Made by a program: the position numbers and the translations under genes
Shown here: in pieces, positions 42,520 to 51,225 of the stretch
Numbering within the stretch: the stretch's first letter is position 1
Layout of the letters: each line of letters starts with the position of its first letter
Notes under the pieces: model-generated
Database searches by the model: none
Seen by the model: only the letters and a program-made list of their open reading frames with translations
What the model was told of the DNA's origin: nothing
Origin: JBBQXK01 sp052387255
Lineage (GTDB): Bacteria; Pseudomonadota; Alphaproteobacteria; Rhodobacterales; Rhodobacteraceae
Length of the DNA: 64,000 bases
Direction of reading: 5' to 3'
Assembly: GCA_052387255.1 (NCBI GenBank)
Contig: JBQTJI010000036.1
Coordinates: 1-64,000, forward strand

Positions 42520-43470
42520 TCAGGCCACTTCGCGCAGCGTGATCGAGGCCGGATCGATGTCGGAGACGTACAGGTTTGGCAGGAACGCGATGATCTGGCT
42601 GTCCAGAATGACGGCCACGTTCTGCGCAGACTCGCCCGTCTGGAAGTCCATGAGCGTGATCGTCCCGCCGTCGCCAGGCTGCACCAGCAGTTGCAGCGAC
42701 TCGGTTGCCGGATCGAAGTCGGTGATCACCGCCGCCGTCATGGCTCCGGTGACATAGACGCCGAAACTGTCGATGCCCGCGCCGCCGGCCATCCTGTCGC
42801 CGTCGTCGCCGATCACGGCGTCGTCGCCGTCGCCGCCGTCCAGCAGGTCACGCGAGGTGTCGCCGCTGGCCGAGAACAGGCTGCGCTCGACGCGGGGCAG
42901 ATGTTCGGCTGCGGCGTCGGCACCGTAGCGGGCGACAAGGATATCTTCGATCGCGTCGGCCACGGGGGACACGGCATTCTCGGCCGTCAGGTCTCCGGTC
43001 AGGTCGATGCCCAGCAGGATGTCGTTGCCGGCCCCGCCGCTCAGGGTGTCTGCGCCCGACGAGGCGAACAGGTCGTCATCGCCGTCGCCGCCGTTCAGGC
43101 TGTCGTTGCCCGCACCGCCCACCAGCGCATCGCCGTCGCTGCCGCCGGACAGCGTGTCGTTGCCCGACCCGCCCAGCAGGATGTCGCCGTGGTTGCCGCC
43201 GATCAGCACGTCGTTCCCGCCTTCGCCCGCCAGGATGTCGGCACCGGACAGGCCGGTCGGCCCCTCGCCGCCCTCGATCTCGTCATTGCCCCTTGCACCG
43301 AAGATCAGGTCGTCTCCCTCTTCGCCGTCGATGGTTTCGGACGTGTCGTCGCCTGCAATGATATCGTTCTCGGCGGGAATCTCGGGTTCCGCGTCTTCCT
43401 CATCGCTGCCGCCTCCGATGCCCACGGCAAGCAGAAGCCCGAGCGGAAGCAGAAGTGCCAGGAGTTCCAT
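42520..43470 (-). CDS. RTX (hemolysin-type calcium-binding repeat) protein with N-terminal hydrophobic segment
   Basis: A 316-residue protein. Residues 1-21 (MELLALLLPLGLLLAVGIGG) form a hydrophobic segment that could anchor it, followed by an acidic linker and then about a dozen GGxGxDxLxGG nonapeptides (residues 35-150), which would form a calcium-bound beta-roll. A second short repeat block lies near 195-220, and the C-terminal 90 residues look like the globular end of type I secretion substrates (ITDFDPATESLQL). An N-terminal hydrophobic segment is atypical for a type I substrate. No transporter gene is adjacent. Confidence 0.85.
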   Translation of the reverse strand: MELLALLLPLGLLLAVGIGGGSDEEDAEPEIPAENDIIAGDDTSETIDGEEGDDLIFGARGNDEIEGGEGPTGLSGADILAGEGGNDVLIGGNHGDILLGGSGNDTLSGGSDGDALVGGAGNDSLNGGDGDDDLFASSGADTLSGGAGNDILLGIDLTGDLTAENAVSPVADAIEDILVARYGADAAAEHLPRVERSLFSASGDTSRDLLDGGDGDDAVIGDDGDRMAGGAGIDSFGVYVTGAMTAAVITDFDPATESLQLLVQPGDGGTITLMDFQTGESAQNVAVILDSQIIAFLPNLYVSDIDPASITLREVA

Positions 43471-43829
43471 GAAGCTGGTCCTTGTTGGTATGACGGACCG
43501 TTGATGCGAGACGGCGGTCAGACTTGTCAAGCCCATGCAACCGCACCGCTTTATTGGAAGGTCATTCCTATCGTGCAGAAGGGATCGTTTCGAATTCGGC
43601 AACGCCTCACAATTCTGCTGCATTGCGTCTTCGCCCCCGCTGATTCCAGCGGCGGGCAGCAGACGAAGGCGAATCTGCAGGGCAAGCAATTCCATTGCGG
43701 ACCCCAACTGCAACAATTCGCGCAGGCTGAAACTCGCGCAAACCTGTCAAGATCACCAATTCCTGCCAGGGAGACGCTGGCAACAGTATCGAAGTTTGCC
43801 AGCCGCCGTTGCCGGAATGGATCGCGCCC
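43471..43829 (-). pseudogene. Noncoding gap with a decayed RTX N-terminal fragment
   Basis: In the 359 bp upstream of the RTX gene, an in-frame stretch starting at 43695 reads MELLALQIRLRLLPAAGISG and then GEDA. This parallels the start of the RTX protein downstream (MELLALLLPLGLLLAVGIGG). DNA similarity by eye is about 65% over 54 bp. No complete gene follows. It looks like the worn 5' end of a second copy. The rest of the gap shows nothing recognisable, apart from the space needed for a promoter. Confidence 0.4.
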
Positions 43830-44576
43830 TTACAACTCCGTCGCCTCGCGCAGGGCTGCCTCCAGATGCGGCGCCAACCGGTCGGCCCAGGCAAGCTGTC
43901 CCCCCGGATCGCCGATCAGGTCGTTCCTGACCTCGATCATGGTGTGCTGCCGACCTGTCTGCAGGGCGTGGCGGTCGATGGAATCACCGGGCAGGTGGCC
44001 GTTGTAGGGCTGGTTCTCGCCCACGCAGAGGTCAGGCTCGGTCTGCAGGCTGCGCAGCAGGGGCAGCGACAGGCGGGTGTCCTGGGGGGCATAGAGGACG
44101 CCGACGTGCCACGGCCGGGGGGACCGGCCGCGCAGGCAGGGGGTGAACGAATGGATCGCCAGGATCACCGTGTCGTCGCGCCGCGCCGCCAGCCGTGCCA
44201 GAGCGTCGTGATAGGGGCGGTGCAGGCGGTTCAGCCGCTCTTCGATCCCGCCCGCGTCAATGTGGCGGTTCGCCGGGATGATCGTGCCGTCGTACAGCTT
44301 CATCACCAGCGTCGGGTCGTCCTCGCCCCGGTTCGGGTCGATCACCAGGCGCGAGAAGTCGGACAGGATGCAGGGCGCGTCCAGCCGCTCGGCCAGCCGC
44401 GCCGCCACCCCCGCTGCCCCCACGTCCCAGGCGATGTGACGCGCCATGTCGCCGGGCGCGATGCCCAGGTCGCCGCCCGCCACCCACCCAGGCACATGGT
44501 TCGAGGCATGATCGCAGGTGACCAGCCAACGCGCGGGGCGCGTTTCGCCCAAGGTGTGGTAGGCCTGCCCTGTCAT
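43830..44576 (-). CDS. N-formylglutamate amidohydrolase family protein
   Basis: A 248-residue zinc-dependent amidohydrolase of the HutG/N-formylglutamate deformylase type. Conserved blocks are VTCDHASNHVP near the N-terminus, RLVIDPNRGEDDPTL, the metal-binding AIHSFTPCLRG, and NQPYNGHLPGDSIDRHA. It should release formate from N-formylglutamate in histidine breakdown or act on related N-acyl substrates; no hut genes lie nearby. It reads divergently from pyk. Confidence 0.87.
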   Translation of the reverse strand: MTGQAYHTLGETRPARWLVTCDHASNHVPGWVAGGDLGIAPGDMARHIAWDVGAAGVAARLAERLDAPCILSDFSRLVIDPNRGEDDPTLVMKLYDGTIIPANRHIDAGGIEERLNRLHRPYHDALARLAARRDDTVILAIHSFTPCLRGRSPRPWHVGVLYAPQDTRLSLPLLRSLQTEPDLCVGENQPYNGHLPGDSIDRHALQTGRQHTMIEVRNDLIGDPGGQLAWADRLAPHLEAALREATEL

Positions 44577-44724
44577 GCTTGCGTGACCCCGCTGGTGAAT
44601 GTTGCACAGATAACGGGCAGGGTGCCGGAAGGGAATGCACCAACACCACTGCGGCGGTTGCCCCGCGCCGGAAATTCCGCAATAAGCCCCGCGTGGCCCC
44701 CCACAACGCAAGGACCAAGGCAGC

Positions 44725-46173
44725 ATGAGACGCCTCCGCAACGTCAAGATCGTGGCCACGCTGGGGCCTGCCTCCAGTGACTACGACACCATCCGCGCCC
44801 TGTCCGAGGCGGGGGCCGATGTGTTCCGCCTGAACATGAGCCACGGCACCCAGGACGACATCGCCAAGCGCCATGCCATCATCCGGCAGGTCGAGGCCGA
44901 CACGGGCCGCCCCATCGCCATCCTGGCCGACCTGCAAGGACCCAAGCTGCGCGTCGGCGCATTCGCGAACGACGCGGGCGAAGAACTGGTGCCGGGCGCG
45001 GCGTTCCGGATGGACCTGGATGCCACCCCCGGCGATGTCACGCGCGTGAACCTGCCGCACCCCGAGATTTTCCAGGCGCTCGAGCCGGGGTCGAGCCTTC
45101 TGGTCAACGACGGCAAGATCCGCCTGCGCGTCGAAAGCTGCGGCCCCGATTTTGCCGATTGCATCGTGACGGTGGGCGGCACGATTTCCAACCGCAAGGG
45201 CGTGAACGTGCCCGACGTGGTGCTGCCCTTGAAAGCGCTGTCGCAGAAGGACCGCAAGGACCTGGAGTTCGCCTGCGAACTGGGGGTCGACTGGCTGGCC
45301 CTGTCGTTCGTGCAGCGCCCCGAGGACGTGATCGAGGCGCGGGCCCTGGCCAACGGGCGCGCGGCGATCCTGTCCAAGATCGAGAAGCCGGCGGCGGTCA
45401 AGGCCTATGACGCCATTCTTGCGGTCAGCGACGGCATCATGGTGGCGCGCGGCGACCTGGGGGTAGAGTTGCCGGTGACGTCCGTGCCGCCGATCCAGAA
45501 GCGGCTGGTGCGCGGCGCGCGGGCCGCCGCCAAGCCGGTGATCGTGGCAACGCAGATGCTGGAATCGATGATCGAATCGCCGGTGCCGACACGGGCCGAG
45601 GTGTCGGACGTGGCGACGGCCATCTACGAAGGGGCCGACGCGATCATGCTGTCGGCGGAATCGGCGGCCGGCAAATACCCCATCGAAGCCGTCAACACGA
45701 TGAACAACGTGGCGATGTCGGTCGAAAGCGACGCCACCTACCGCGAGGTGATCGAGGCCAGCCGAAAGGCCAACCGCGAGACGGTCGCCGACGCCATCGT
45801 TGCCGCCGCCCGCGAGATTGCCGAGACGACACCGATCAAGGCGATCTGCTGTTTCAGCCAGACCGGCACGACCGTGGCCCTGGTCGCGCGCGAACGCCCG
45901 CGCGTGCCGATCCTTGCGCTGACGCCGCTGATGGACACGGCGCGGCGGATGACGCTGACCTGGGGCACCACCTGTGCCATCGCCGAGCCGCAGGACCGCT
46001 TCAAAGGCGCTGTCATCGCGGCGGTGCGGGCGGCGCTGGAGCAAGGGTTCGCGGTCAAGACCGATTCCATCGTGGTCACCGCAGGCGTGCCGTTCAACAA
46101 ATCCGGCACGACGAACATCCTTCGGGTTGCCCCCTGTGACGAAAGGTTGATCTTCAAATCCGAGGCAGAGTAG
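44725..46173 (+). CDS. pyk: Pyruvate kinase
   Basis: A 482-residue pyruvate kinase with the N-terminal RRLRNVKIVATLGPASSDY, active-site loop AILSKIEKPAAV containing the catalytic lysine/glutamate, and the MVARGDLGVELP metal-binding motif, followed by the C-terminal allosteric domain. It converts phosphoenolpyruvate to pyruvate with ATP formation. The following small gene is 33 bp away and probably co-transcribed. Confidence 0.96.
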   Translation: MRRLRNVKIVATLGPASSDYDTIRALSEAGADVFRLNMSHGTQDDIAKRHAIIRQVEADTGRPIAILADLQGPKLRVGAFANDAGEELVPGAAFRMDLDATPGDVTRVNLPHPEIFQALEPGSSLLVNDGKIRLRVESCGPDFADCIVTVGGTISNRKGVNVPDVVLPLKALSQKDRKDLEFACELGVDWLALSFVQRPEDVIEARALANGRAAILSKIEKPAAVKAYDAILAVSDGIMVARGDLGVELPVTSVPPIQKRLVRGARAAAKPVIVATQMLESMIESPVPTRAEVSDVATAIYEGADAIMLSAESAAGKYPIEAVNTMNNVAMSVESDATYREVIEASRKANRETVADAIVAAAREIAETTPIKAICCFSQTGTTVALVARERPRVPILALTPLMDTARRMTLTWGTTCAIAEPQDRFKGAVIAAVRAALEQGFAVKTDSIVVTAGVPFNKSGTTNILRVAPCDERLIFKSEAE

Positions 46174-46206
46174 GCTGCCGCAGCGTAACTCGTTGCGGAG
46201 CAGTCC

Positions 46207-46431
46207 TTGGACCCCGACCTTTTCCTCGTGATCGGCATCATCATTGCCGTGCTCACCATCCCGTCGCTGATGTCGGCCTTCATCGAGGGGCGCACACCGC
46301 GGGCCGGGGCGGTCCTGGTGCTGATCTCGGGAACCCTGATCGTGCTGGCGCTCAGCGAGCATCCGGGGGGCTATGCGCTGAACGACATTCCGCAGGCGTT
46401 CTATCGGGTCGTCGGGCGATACCTGAACTAA
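46207..46431 (+). CDS. Small two-helix membrane protein
   Basis: A 74-residue hypothetical protein with two transmembrane helices (FLVIGIIIAVLTIPSLMSAF and a second around GAVLVLISGTLIVLALS). The TTG start is supported by a GGAG site 6 bp upstream. It follows pyk, as similar small proteins do in related genomes. Its function is unknown. It converges on an RTX gene with only a 10-bp gap. Confidence 0.7.
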   Translation: MDPDLFLVIGIIIAVLTIPSLMSAFIEGRTPRAGAVLVLISGTLIVLALSEHPGGYALNDIPQAFYRVVGRYLN

Positions 46432-46441
46432 TCGGTCCCGA

Positions 46442-47638
46442 TCAGATGACGGTGAAATCCTGCCAGTCGATCAGGACGCCGATCTGGAACTGCGCGATGA
46501 CCTCGGCCGGAGCCGTGCCGTTTCCGTCGCTGTCGTAAGACAGCGAGCCTGTGGCGGGATCGAGGATCAGGCGGTCGGACCGATCCTGCGCCCGCGTGCC
46601 GATGCGGAAGGCACTGCCGCTGACCCTTGCGCCGATGTCGGCAAAGACCGCCCCTGACAGGGCCAGATGGTCGGCCGCGCTGTCGAAATCGGTGATGGTG
46701 ACGACATTCTGTCCGCTTTCGGGGGCGATCAGGAACTGGAACGTGTCGGGTCCCGTGCCGCCGGTCAGCGTGTCGTGCCCGCCATCGCCCGACAGCTGGT
46801 CGCGTCCCTTGCCACCGTTCAGCACGTCGTCGCCTGCACCGCCGAACAAGGTGTCGTTGCCGCTGCCGCCGCGTAGATCGTCGATGCCGTCCCCGCCGTA
46901 CAGGACATCCCCGTCGTCGCCGCCGGACAGCAGGTCCTGTCCCGTCTCGCCGTGAAGGGAGTCCGTGCCGTTCCCGCCGAACAGGCTGTCGTCATGCGGC
47001 CCGGCCCCGGTGGCACCCGCGCCACGTTCGCCCTGCAGCAGGTCGTTGCCATCGCCGCCGTCCAGCCGGTCCGACCCCTCGCCGCCGGTGATCCGGTCCT
47101 GGTCGGCATCGCCGTAGAGCGTGTCGTCGCCGATCCCCGCATCCATCGTGTCGTTGCCTGCGCCGCCGCTGGCGTACTGCGCCGATCCGGCAGAGGCCGC
47201 GTCGAGAAAGTCGTTGCCCGCATCCAGCCAGGTCTCGCCCTCGCCCTCCGGCGTGCCGACGAACACCAGGTCGTTGCCATCGCCGCCAAAGATGCGGTCG
47301 TAGTCCTGGCTGCCAGTCAGCAGGTCGTTGCCGTCGCCGCCATAGACCCAGTCCTCGCCCAGTCCGCCGATGGTGGTGTCGTCGCCGGCGTCGCCACGGA
47401 GCGTGTCGTTTTCGTCGCGGCCCCAGAGCAGGTCGGCGTCGTCGCCACCATACAGCAGGTCGTTGCCGTAGAGCCCTTCAAGTTCGTCATTGCCGGTGCC
47501 GCCGTAGGCCGTATCGTTGCCTTCCAGCGCGCGGATCGTGTCATTGCCGGGCCCCGCCTGGAAATAGTCGTCGGAGGTGGTGCCGGTCAGCGAATCGTCG
47601 CCATCGGTGCCGGGGGGAAGGGCGGGAAGGTCGGGCAT
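46442..47638 (-). CDS. RTX hemolysin-type calcium-binding repeat protein
   Basis: A 398-residue secreted-type protein. After a short proline-rich start (MPDLPALPPGTDGDDSLTG) about twenty GGxGxDxLxGG-like nonapeptides run almost without a break to residue 300 (for example YGGDGNDLLTG), predicting a long calcium-dependent beta-roll. The last 90 residues form a typical terminal domain (FQFLIAPESGQ, ITDFDSAADHLAL) with a type I secretion signal. No enzymatic domain is present, so it may be a structural or adhesive surface protein. It sits between pyk and rpmI. Confidence 0.87.
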   Translation of the reverse strand: MPDLPALPPGTDGDDSLTGTTSDDYFQAGPGNDTIRALEGNDTAYGGTGNDELEGLYGNDLLYGGDDADLLWGRDENDTLRGDAGDDTTIGGLGEDWVYGGDGNDLLTGSQDYDRIFGGDGNDLVFVGTPEGEGETWLDAGNDFLDAASAGSAQYASGGAGNDTMDAGIGDDTLYGDADQDRITGGEGSDRLDGGDGNDLLQGERGAGATGAGPHDDSLFGGNGTDSLHGETGQDLLSGGDDGDVLYGGDGIDDLRGGSGNDTLFGGAGDDVLNGGKGRDQLSGDGGHDTLTGGTGPDTFQFLIAPESGQNVVTITDFDSAADHLALSGAVFADIGARVSGSAFRIGTRAQDRSDRLILDPATGSLSYDSDGNGTAPAEVIAQFQIGVLIDWQDFTVI

Positions 47639-47970
47639 GGTGCGGCCTGCGTGACGGGGGTTCGGATGGGGTCAGACCACTGCCCCGTAGGTTGGGGGAG
47701 GCGGGATCGACGCAACCAAGACACGATCCGGCCCGAAAAGTCAAAGTCCCGCGCCCGGCGGGGGCGGATTGGCGCCGTCGCACGCGGCCTTGCCACCGGC
47801 TGCCGCCGCGACTGGTGCGGTCGTCGGGGCAGCTCGCTTCCCGGACCGTACGGGCAGGATCGCGCGCCTGCTTGCGCCCCGTGGTTCTTGCGTGTAAGCG
47901 ACGCGCCTTACCCCTGTGTTGCCGGCCAAAGTGGCATGCCGAGCCGCACCTGAAACGACTGGAGATCGAA
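47639..47970 (+). other. Intergenic region upstream of rpmI
   Basis: This 332-bp stretch separates the divergent RTX gene and the rpmI-rplT operon. It must hold promoters for both. I see no convincing gene in it. A weak imperfect inverted repeat (GTAAGCG ... CGCCTTAC, near 47895-47912) lies about 60 bp before rpmI and could belong to an L20-type autoregulatory leader, but this is tentative. Confidence 0.4.
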
Positions 47971-48171
47971 ATGCCCAAGATGAAGACCAAATCGGCGGCC
48001 AAGAAGCGCTTCAGCTTCACCGCCAGCGGCCGGGCCAAGGCCGGTGTGGCGGGCAAGCGCCACGGCATGATCAAACGCTCGACGAAATTCATCCGCGACG
48101 CCAGTGGCACCATGCTCCTGTCGCCGCAGGACACGAAGATCGTCAAGAAATACATGCCCTACGACCGGTAA
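47971..48171 (+). CDS. rpmI: 50S ribosomal protein L35
   Basis: A 66-residue L35 with the standard start MPKMKTKSAAKKRFSFTASG and the basic RHGMIKRSTKFIRDASG body. GGAGATCGAA precedes the ATG. It forms the usual two-gene operon with rplT, 12 bp downstream. Confidence 0.97.
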   Translation: MPKMKTKSAAKKRFSFTASGRAKAGVAGKRHGMIKRSTKFIRDASGTMLLSPQDTKIVKKYMPYDR

Positions 48172-48183
48172 GGAGATACACCC

Positions 48184-48549
48184 ATGTCCCGCGTCAAATC
48201 CGGCGTCGTCACCCACGCCCGCCACCGCAAGGTGATCAAGGCCGCCGCAGGCTACTATGCCGCCCGGTCCACGAACTTCAAGACGGCGACCCAGGCCGTC
48301 GACAAGGCGAACCAGTACGCCACCCGCGACCGCAAGACCCGCAAGCGCAACTTCCGCGCGCTGTGGATCCAGCGGATCAACGCCGCCGTCCGGCTGTTCG
48401 ATGCCACCTTCACCTATTCGCGTCTGATCGACGGCCTGACCAAGGCGGGGATCGAGGTCGACCGCAAGGTGCTGGCCGATCTGGCGGTGCACGAGCCCGA
48501 GGCGTTCAACGCCATCGCTGAAAAGGCGCGGGCGGCGGTCGCGGCCTGA
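48184..48549 (+). CDS. rplT: 50S ribosomal protein L20
   Basis: A 121-residue L20 (MSRVKSGVVTHARHRKVIKA) with the long basic N-terminal extension that threads into 23S rRNA and the globular C-terminal domain that in other bacteria also binds its own leader mRNA. AAGGAGA precedes the start. A strong terminator ends the operon. Confidence 0.97.
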   Translation: MSRVKSGVVTHARHRKVIKAAAGYYAARSTNFKTATQAVDKANQYATRDRKTRKRNFRALWIQRINAAVRLFDATFTYSRLIDGLTKAGIEVDRKVLADLAVHEPEAFNAIAEKARAAVAA

Positions 48550-48572
48550 CGCCGAAGCTGCGATGTCTGTCG

Positions 48573-48600
48573 AAGGCCCCGCATCCGCTGCGGGGCCTTT
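48573..48600 (+). terminator. Terminator of the rpmI-rplT operon
   Basis: An 11-bp perfect stem (AAGGCCCCGCA with TGCGGGGCCTT) around a 5-nt loop, ending in TTT. An upstream start for the next gene would place coding over this structure, which argues for its start at 48626. Confidence 0.88.
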
Positions 48601-48625
48601 GTCATTCCAGGCGACCCGCCGGGTC

Positions 48626-48952
48626 ATGATCCGCGCCCTGTTCCTGTGCGGCAAGGCGCGGATGCGCAGCCCGACCGCCGCCGCCGTCGCGGCGGACTGG
48701 CCCGGCGTCGAGACCGACTTTGCCGGGCTCAGCCACGATGCCGACGAAAGGGTCAGCATAGAGCAGGTGCTGTGGGCCGACGTGATCCTGGTGATGGAAG
48801 CGCGGCAGGCAAGGCGACTGCGGTCGCTGTTTCCGGCGGCGCTGCGGGGCAAGCGGGTGGTCGTGCTCGACATCCCGGACCGTTTCGGGTTCATGGACCC
48901 CGATCTTGTGGCGCTTGTCTCGCCGCGTCTGCGGGCAGCCCTGCGGCCCTGA
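48626..48952 (+). CDS. Low-molecular-weight protein-tyrosine-phosphatase-like protein
   Basis: A 108-residue protein with the phosphatase P-loop C-x5-R-S as CGKARMRS near the N-terminus (ALFLCGKARMRSPTA) and a possible general acid in the DIPDRFGFMDPDL stretch. It is shorter than classical LMW-PTPs (about 150 residues) and belongs to a short subgroup. An active phosphatase is plausible but untested. Its last 62 bp overlap the 3' end of the convergent TetR gene, so the two transcripts are partly antisense. Confidence 0.72.
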   Translation: MIRALFLCGKARMRSPTAAAVAADWPGVETDFAGLSHDADERVSIEQVLWADVILVMEARQARRLRSLFPAALRGKRVVVLDIPDRFGFMDPDLVALVSPRLRAALRP

Positions 48953-49529
48953 GACCGCCGATCAGGCGGGCCAATGCCGTATCCCAGCCCGCAGGGTCGC
49001 CCCCCGCCGCCAGTGCCAGGGCCGCCCGGTCATAGGCCGCCGACAGCGCCTGGGCCAACGGGGCGACGGGCCCCTTCGGCATCGCGCCCGCCGCCATCGC
49101 CGCCGACAGCCCTTCCTCAAGCGTGACCGCGCCGGACCCTGCGTCGATCTCGGCCATCCGGTCATGCCCCAGCACCGAGGGCGCATCGACCAGCATCAGC
49201 CGCACCCGCCCCGGTGCCGCCAGCGCCGCCAGAAACGCTCGTCCGCCCCGGATCAGTGCCTCGATGGGGTCGGCCCTGGCTAAGTCCGCCGTGCGGATCG
49301 CATCGCTGATGGCCTGCGCCTCGGCCCGGATCACGGCGGCGAAAAGGTCGGTCTTGTCGGCGAAGTGGTGATACAGCGCGCCGCGCGTGACACCTGCCGC
49401 CGCGACGATCTCGGGCGTGCCGGTGTCGGCAAATCCCTTTGACACGAACAGGGCGCGGGCGGCGGCGATCAGCGCTGCGCGCGTGGCATCGGTGCGTTCG
49501 GCCTGGGTTCGGGGTTTCACCTCTTGCAT
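48891..49529 (-). CDS. TetR-family transcriptional repressor
   Basis: A 212-residue TetR regulator. The N-terminal HTH is seen in ALFVSKGFADTGTPEIVAAA and GVTRGALYHHFADKTDLF, and the C-terminal ligand domain is alanine-rich. A perfect palindrome starts one base upstream of its start codon, and the divergent VOC gene begins 65 bp away, so it most likely represses itself and that gene. Confidence 0.88.
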   Translation of the reverse strand: MQEVKPRTQAERTDATRAALIAAARALFVSKGFADTGTPEIVAAAGVTRGALYHHFADKTDLFAAVIRAEAQAISDAIRTADLARADPIEALIRGGRAFLAALAAPGRVRLMLVDAPSVLGHDRMAEIDAGSGAVTLEEGLSAAMAAGAMPKGPVAPLAQALSAAYDRAALALAAGGDPAGWDTALARLIGGLRAAGLPADAARQAPQDRGP

Positions 49530-49546
49530 ACATACATCCTGTATGT
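49530..49546. promoter_or_regulatory. Operator for the TetR-family regulator
   Basis: ACATACA-TCC-TGTATGT, a perfect 7-bp inverted repeat with a 3-bp spacer, lies directly between the divergent tetR-like and VOC genes. Self-binding by the TetR protein is the usual arrangement for this layout. Confidence 0.65.
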
Positions 49547-49594
49547 TAAATACCTACATGCCGAATGTATCTCGACTCGCGACAGGAGGAAACC

Positions 49595-50017
49595 ATGAAA
49601 ACCACAAGCTGCTATCCCGTCATCATGACCGGCGACGTTGGCGGTACCTCGGCCTTCTGGCAGCGCCACTTCGGGTTTCGCCCGCTGTACGAGGCGGACT
49701 GGTACGTGCACCTGCAAGGCGACGACCCAACGGTCAACCTCGCCATCCTGAAGGCCGACCATCCCACGGTGCCTGTCGCGGCACAGGCACCGGTGGCGGA
49801 CGTGATCCTGAACTTCGAAGTCGAGGATGTGGACGCCGAACACGCCCGCCTTGTTGCTGCGGGCCTGCCGATCCTCACGCCCCTGCGCGACGAGGATTTC
49901 GGCCAGCGCCATTTCATCACCGCCGACCCCAATGGCGTGCTGATCGACATTATCCGCCCGATCCCGCCCTCGGCCGAAGAGGCGGCCCTGTACGACCCTC
50001 GGGCGCTGCCCGTCTGA
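49595..50017 (+). CDS. VOC-family (glyoxalase/bleomycin-resistance-like) protein
   Basis: A 140-residue VOC protein with the two-module pattern (SAFWQRHFGFRPLYEADWYV, then HFITADPNGVLIDIIRPI). The ATG at 49595 is preferred over an upstream ATG because AGGAGG lies 6 bp in front of it. It is probably induced through the adjacent TetR regulator and may bind or modify a toxic small molecule; its metal-ligand set appears incomplete, so a binding (sequestering) role is possible. Confidence 0.82.
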   Translation: MKTTSCYPVIMTGDVGGTSAFWQRHFGFRPLYEADWYVHLQGDDPTVNLAILKADHPTVPVAAQAPVADVILNFEVEDVDAEHARLVAAGLPILTPLRDEDFGQRHFITADPNGVLIDIIRPIPPSAEEAALYDPRALPV

Positions 50018-50074
50018 CCCTTGCGCGCAAGGCCGGTCCCGGCTAGCACCTGCGCCAATTGCAGGAGGCTGGCC

Positions 50075-51157
50075 ATGGACGGGCTCGACACGCTGAAATC
50101 GCGCTATCTGGGCACCATTGCCGCCGCCGACAGCGAGGCGGCGCTCGAAGAGGTGCGGCTGGCGGCTCTGGGCAAGAAGGGCGAAATTTCGGCCCTGATG
50201 TCGACCCTGGGCAAGATGGACCCCGAGGCACGCAAGGCGGCAGGTGCCGCCCTGAATGCGCTGAAGGACGAGATCGATGCTGGGTTGCGCGCCAAGAAGG
50301 TGGCGCTTGGCGATGCCGCGCTGGACGAACGTCTGCGGTCCGAATGGCTGGACGTGACCCTGCCCGCCCGCCACCGGCGGGTGGGGACCATCCATCCTGT
50401 CAGCCAGGTGATGGACGAGCTGACCGCGATCTTTGCCGACATGGGGTTCTCGGTGGCCGAAGGGCCGCAGGTCGAAAGCGACTGGTACAATTTCGACGCC
50501 CTGAACATCCCGCCCGAGCATCCCGCGCGGCAGGAACACGACACCTTCTTCATGCACCGCGCACCGGGCGACAACCGCCCGCCCCATGTGCTGCGCACCC
50601 ATACCTCGCCGGTGCAGATCCGGGCGTTGATGGAACATGGCGCACCGATCCGGGTGATCGCACCCGGTCGCGTGTACCGCATGGACATGGACCAGACGCA
50701 TACACCCATGTTCCACCAGGTCGAGGGGCTGGCCATCGACCGGGATATATCCATGGCCAACCTGAAGTGGTGCCTCGAGGAATTCTGCCGGGCGTTCTTC
50801 GAGGTGCCCTCGGTGGAACTGCGCTTCCGCGCGTCGCATTTCCCCTTCACCGAACCTTCGGCCGAGGTCGACATCCGCTATTCGAACGTCGGCGGCCAGT
50901 TGAAGCTGGGCGAGGGCGACAAGTGGATGGAGATCCTCGGGTCGGGCATGGTGCACCCCAAGGTGCTGTCGGCGGCGGGGGTGGACCCCGAGCAATGGCA
51001 GGGCTTCGCCTTCGGCATGGGCATCGACCGGATCGCGATGCTGAAGTACGGCATCCCGGATTTGAGGGCGTTCTTCGAGAGCGACCTGCGGTGGCTGCGG
51101 CACTATGGGTTCAGCGCGCTGGATGTGCCGGATCTGGCGGGGGGGTTGACTGGGTGA
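50075..51157 (+). CDS. pheS: Phenylalanine--tRNA ligase alpha subunit
   Basis: A 360-residue PheS. An N-terminal coiled coil is followed by the class II catalytic core with motif 2 around MFHQVEGLAID and motif 3 in GFAFGMGIDRIAMLKYG. It charges tRNA-Phe as an alpha2beta2 enzyme with PheT. GCAGGAGG precedes the start. No pheT lies downstream: a convergent repeat-protein gene follows, separated by a strong hairpin, so pheT must be elsewhere. Confidence 0.97.
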   Translation: MDGLDTLKSRYLGTIAAADSEAALEEVRLAALGKKGEISALMSTLGKMDPEARKAAGAALNALKDEIDAGLRAKKVALGDAALDERLRSEWLDVTLPARHRRVGTIHPVSQVMDELTAIFADMGFSVAEGPQVESDWYNFDALNIPPEHPARQEHDTFFMHRAPGDNRPPHVLRTHTSPVQIRALMEHGAPIRVIAPGRVYRMDMDQTHTPMFHQVEGLAIDRDISMANLKWCLEEFCRAFFEVPSVELRFRASHFPFTEPSAEVDIRYSNVGGQLKLGEGDKWMEILGSGMVHPKVLSAAGVDPEQWQGFAFGMGIDRIAMLKYGIPDLRAFFESDLRWLRHYGFSALDVPDLAGGLTG

Positions 51158-51186
51158 TCCGGCTTCGCGCATAGCCTGACTGCTGT

Positions 51187-51216
51187 GGTGGTGGCGGGCC
51201 GCATCCCGCCACCACC
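51187..51216. terminator. Bidirectional terminator between pheS and the repeat protein
   Basis: A perfect 12-bp stem (GGTGGTGGCGGG with CCCGCCACCACC) around a 6-nt loop lies between the two convergent genes. It lacks a strong T-tract on either side. Confidence 0.65.
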
Positions 51217-51225
51217 CTGATCCCA

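Noticed and set aside
42900..43330. Tandem repeats that at first look like a CRISPR or minisatellite array
   Set aside because: They are the DNA of the RTX nonapeptide repeats inside a continuous reading frame; spacing and sequence follow codons.
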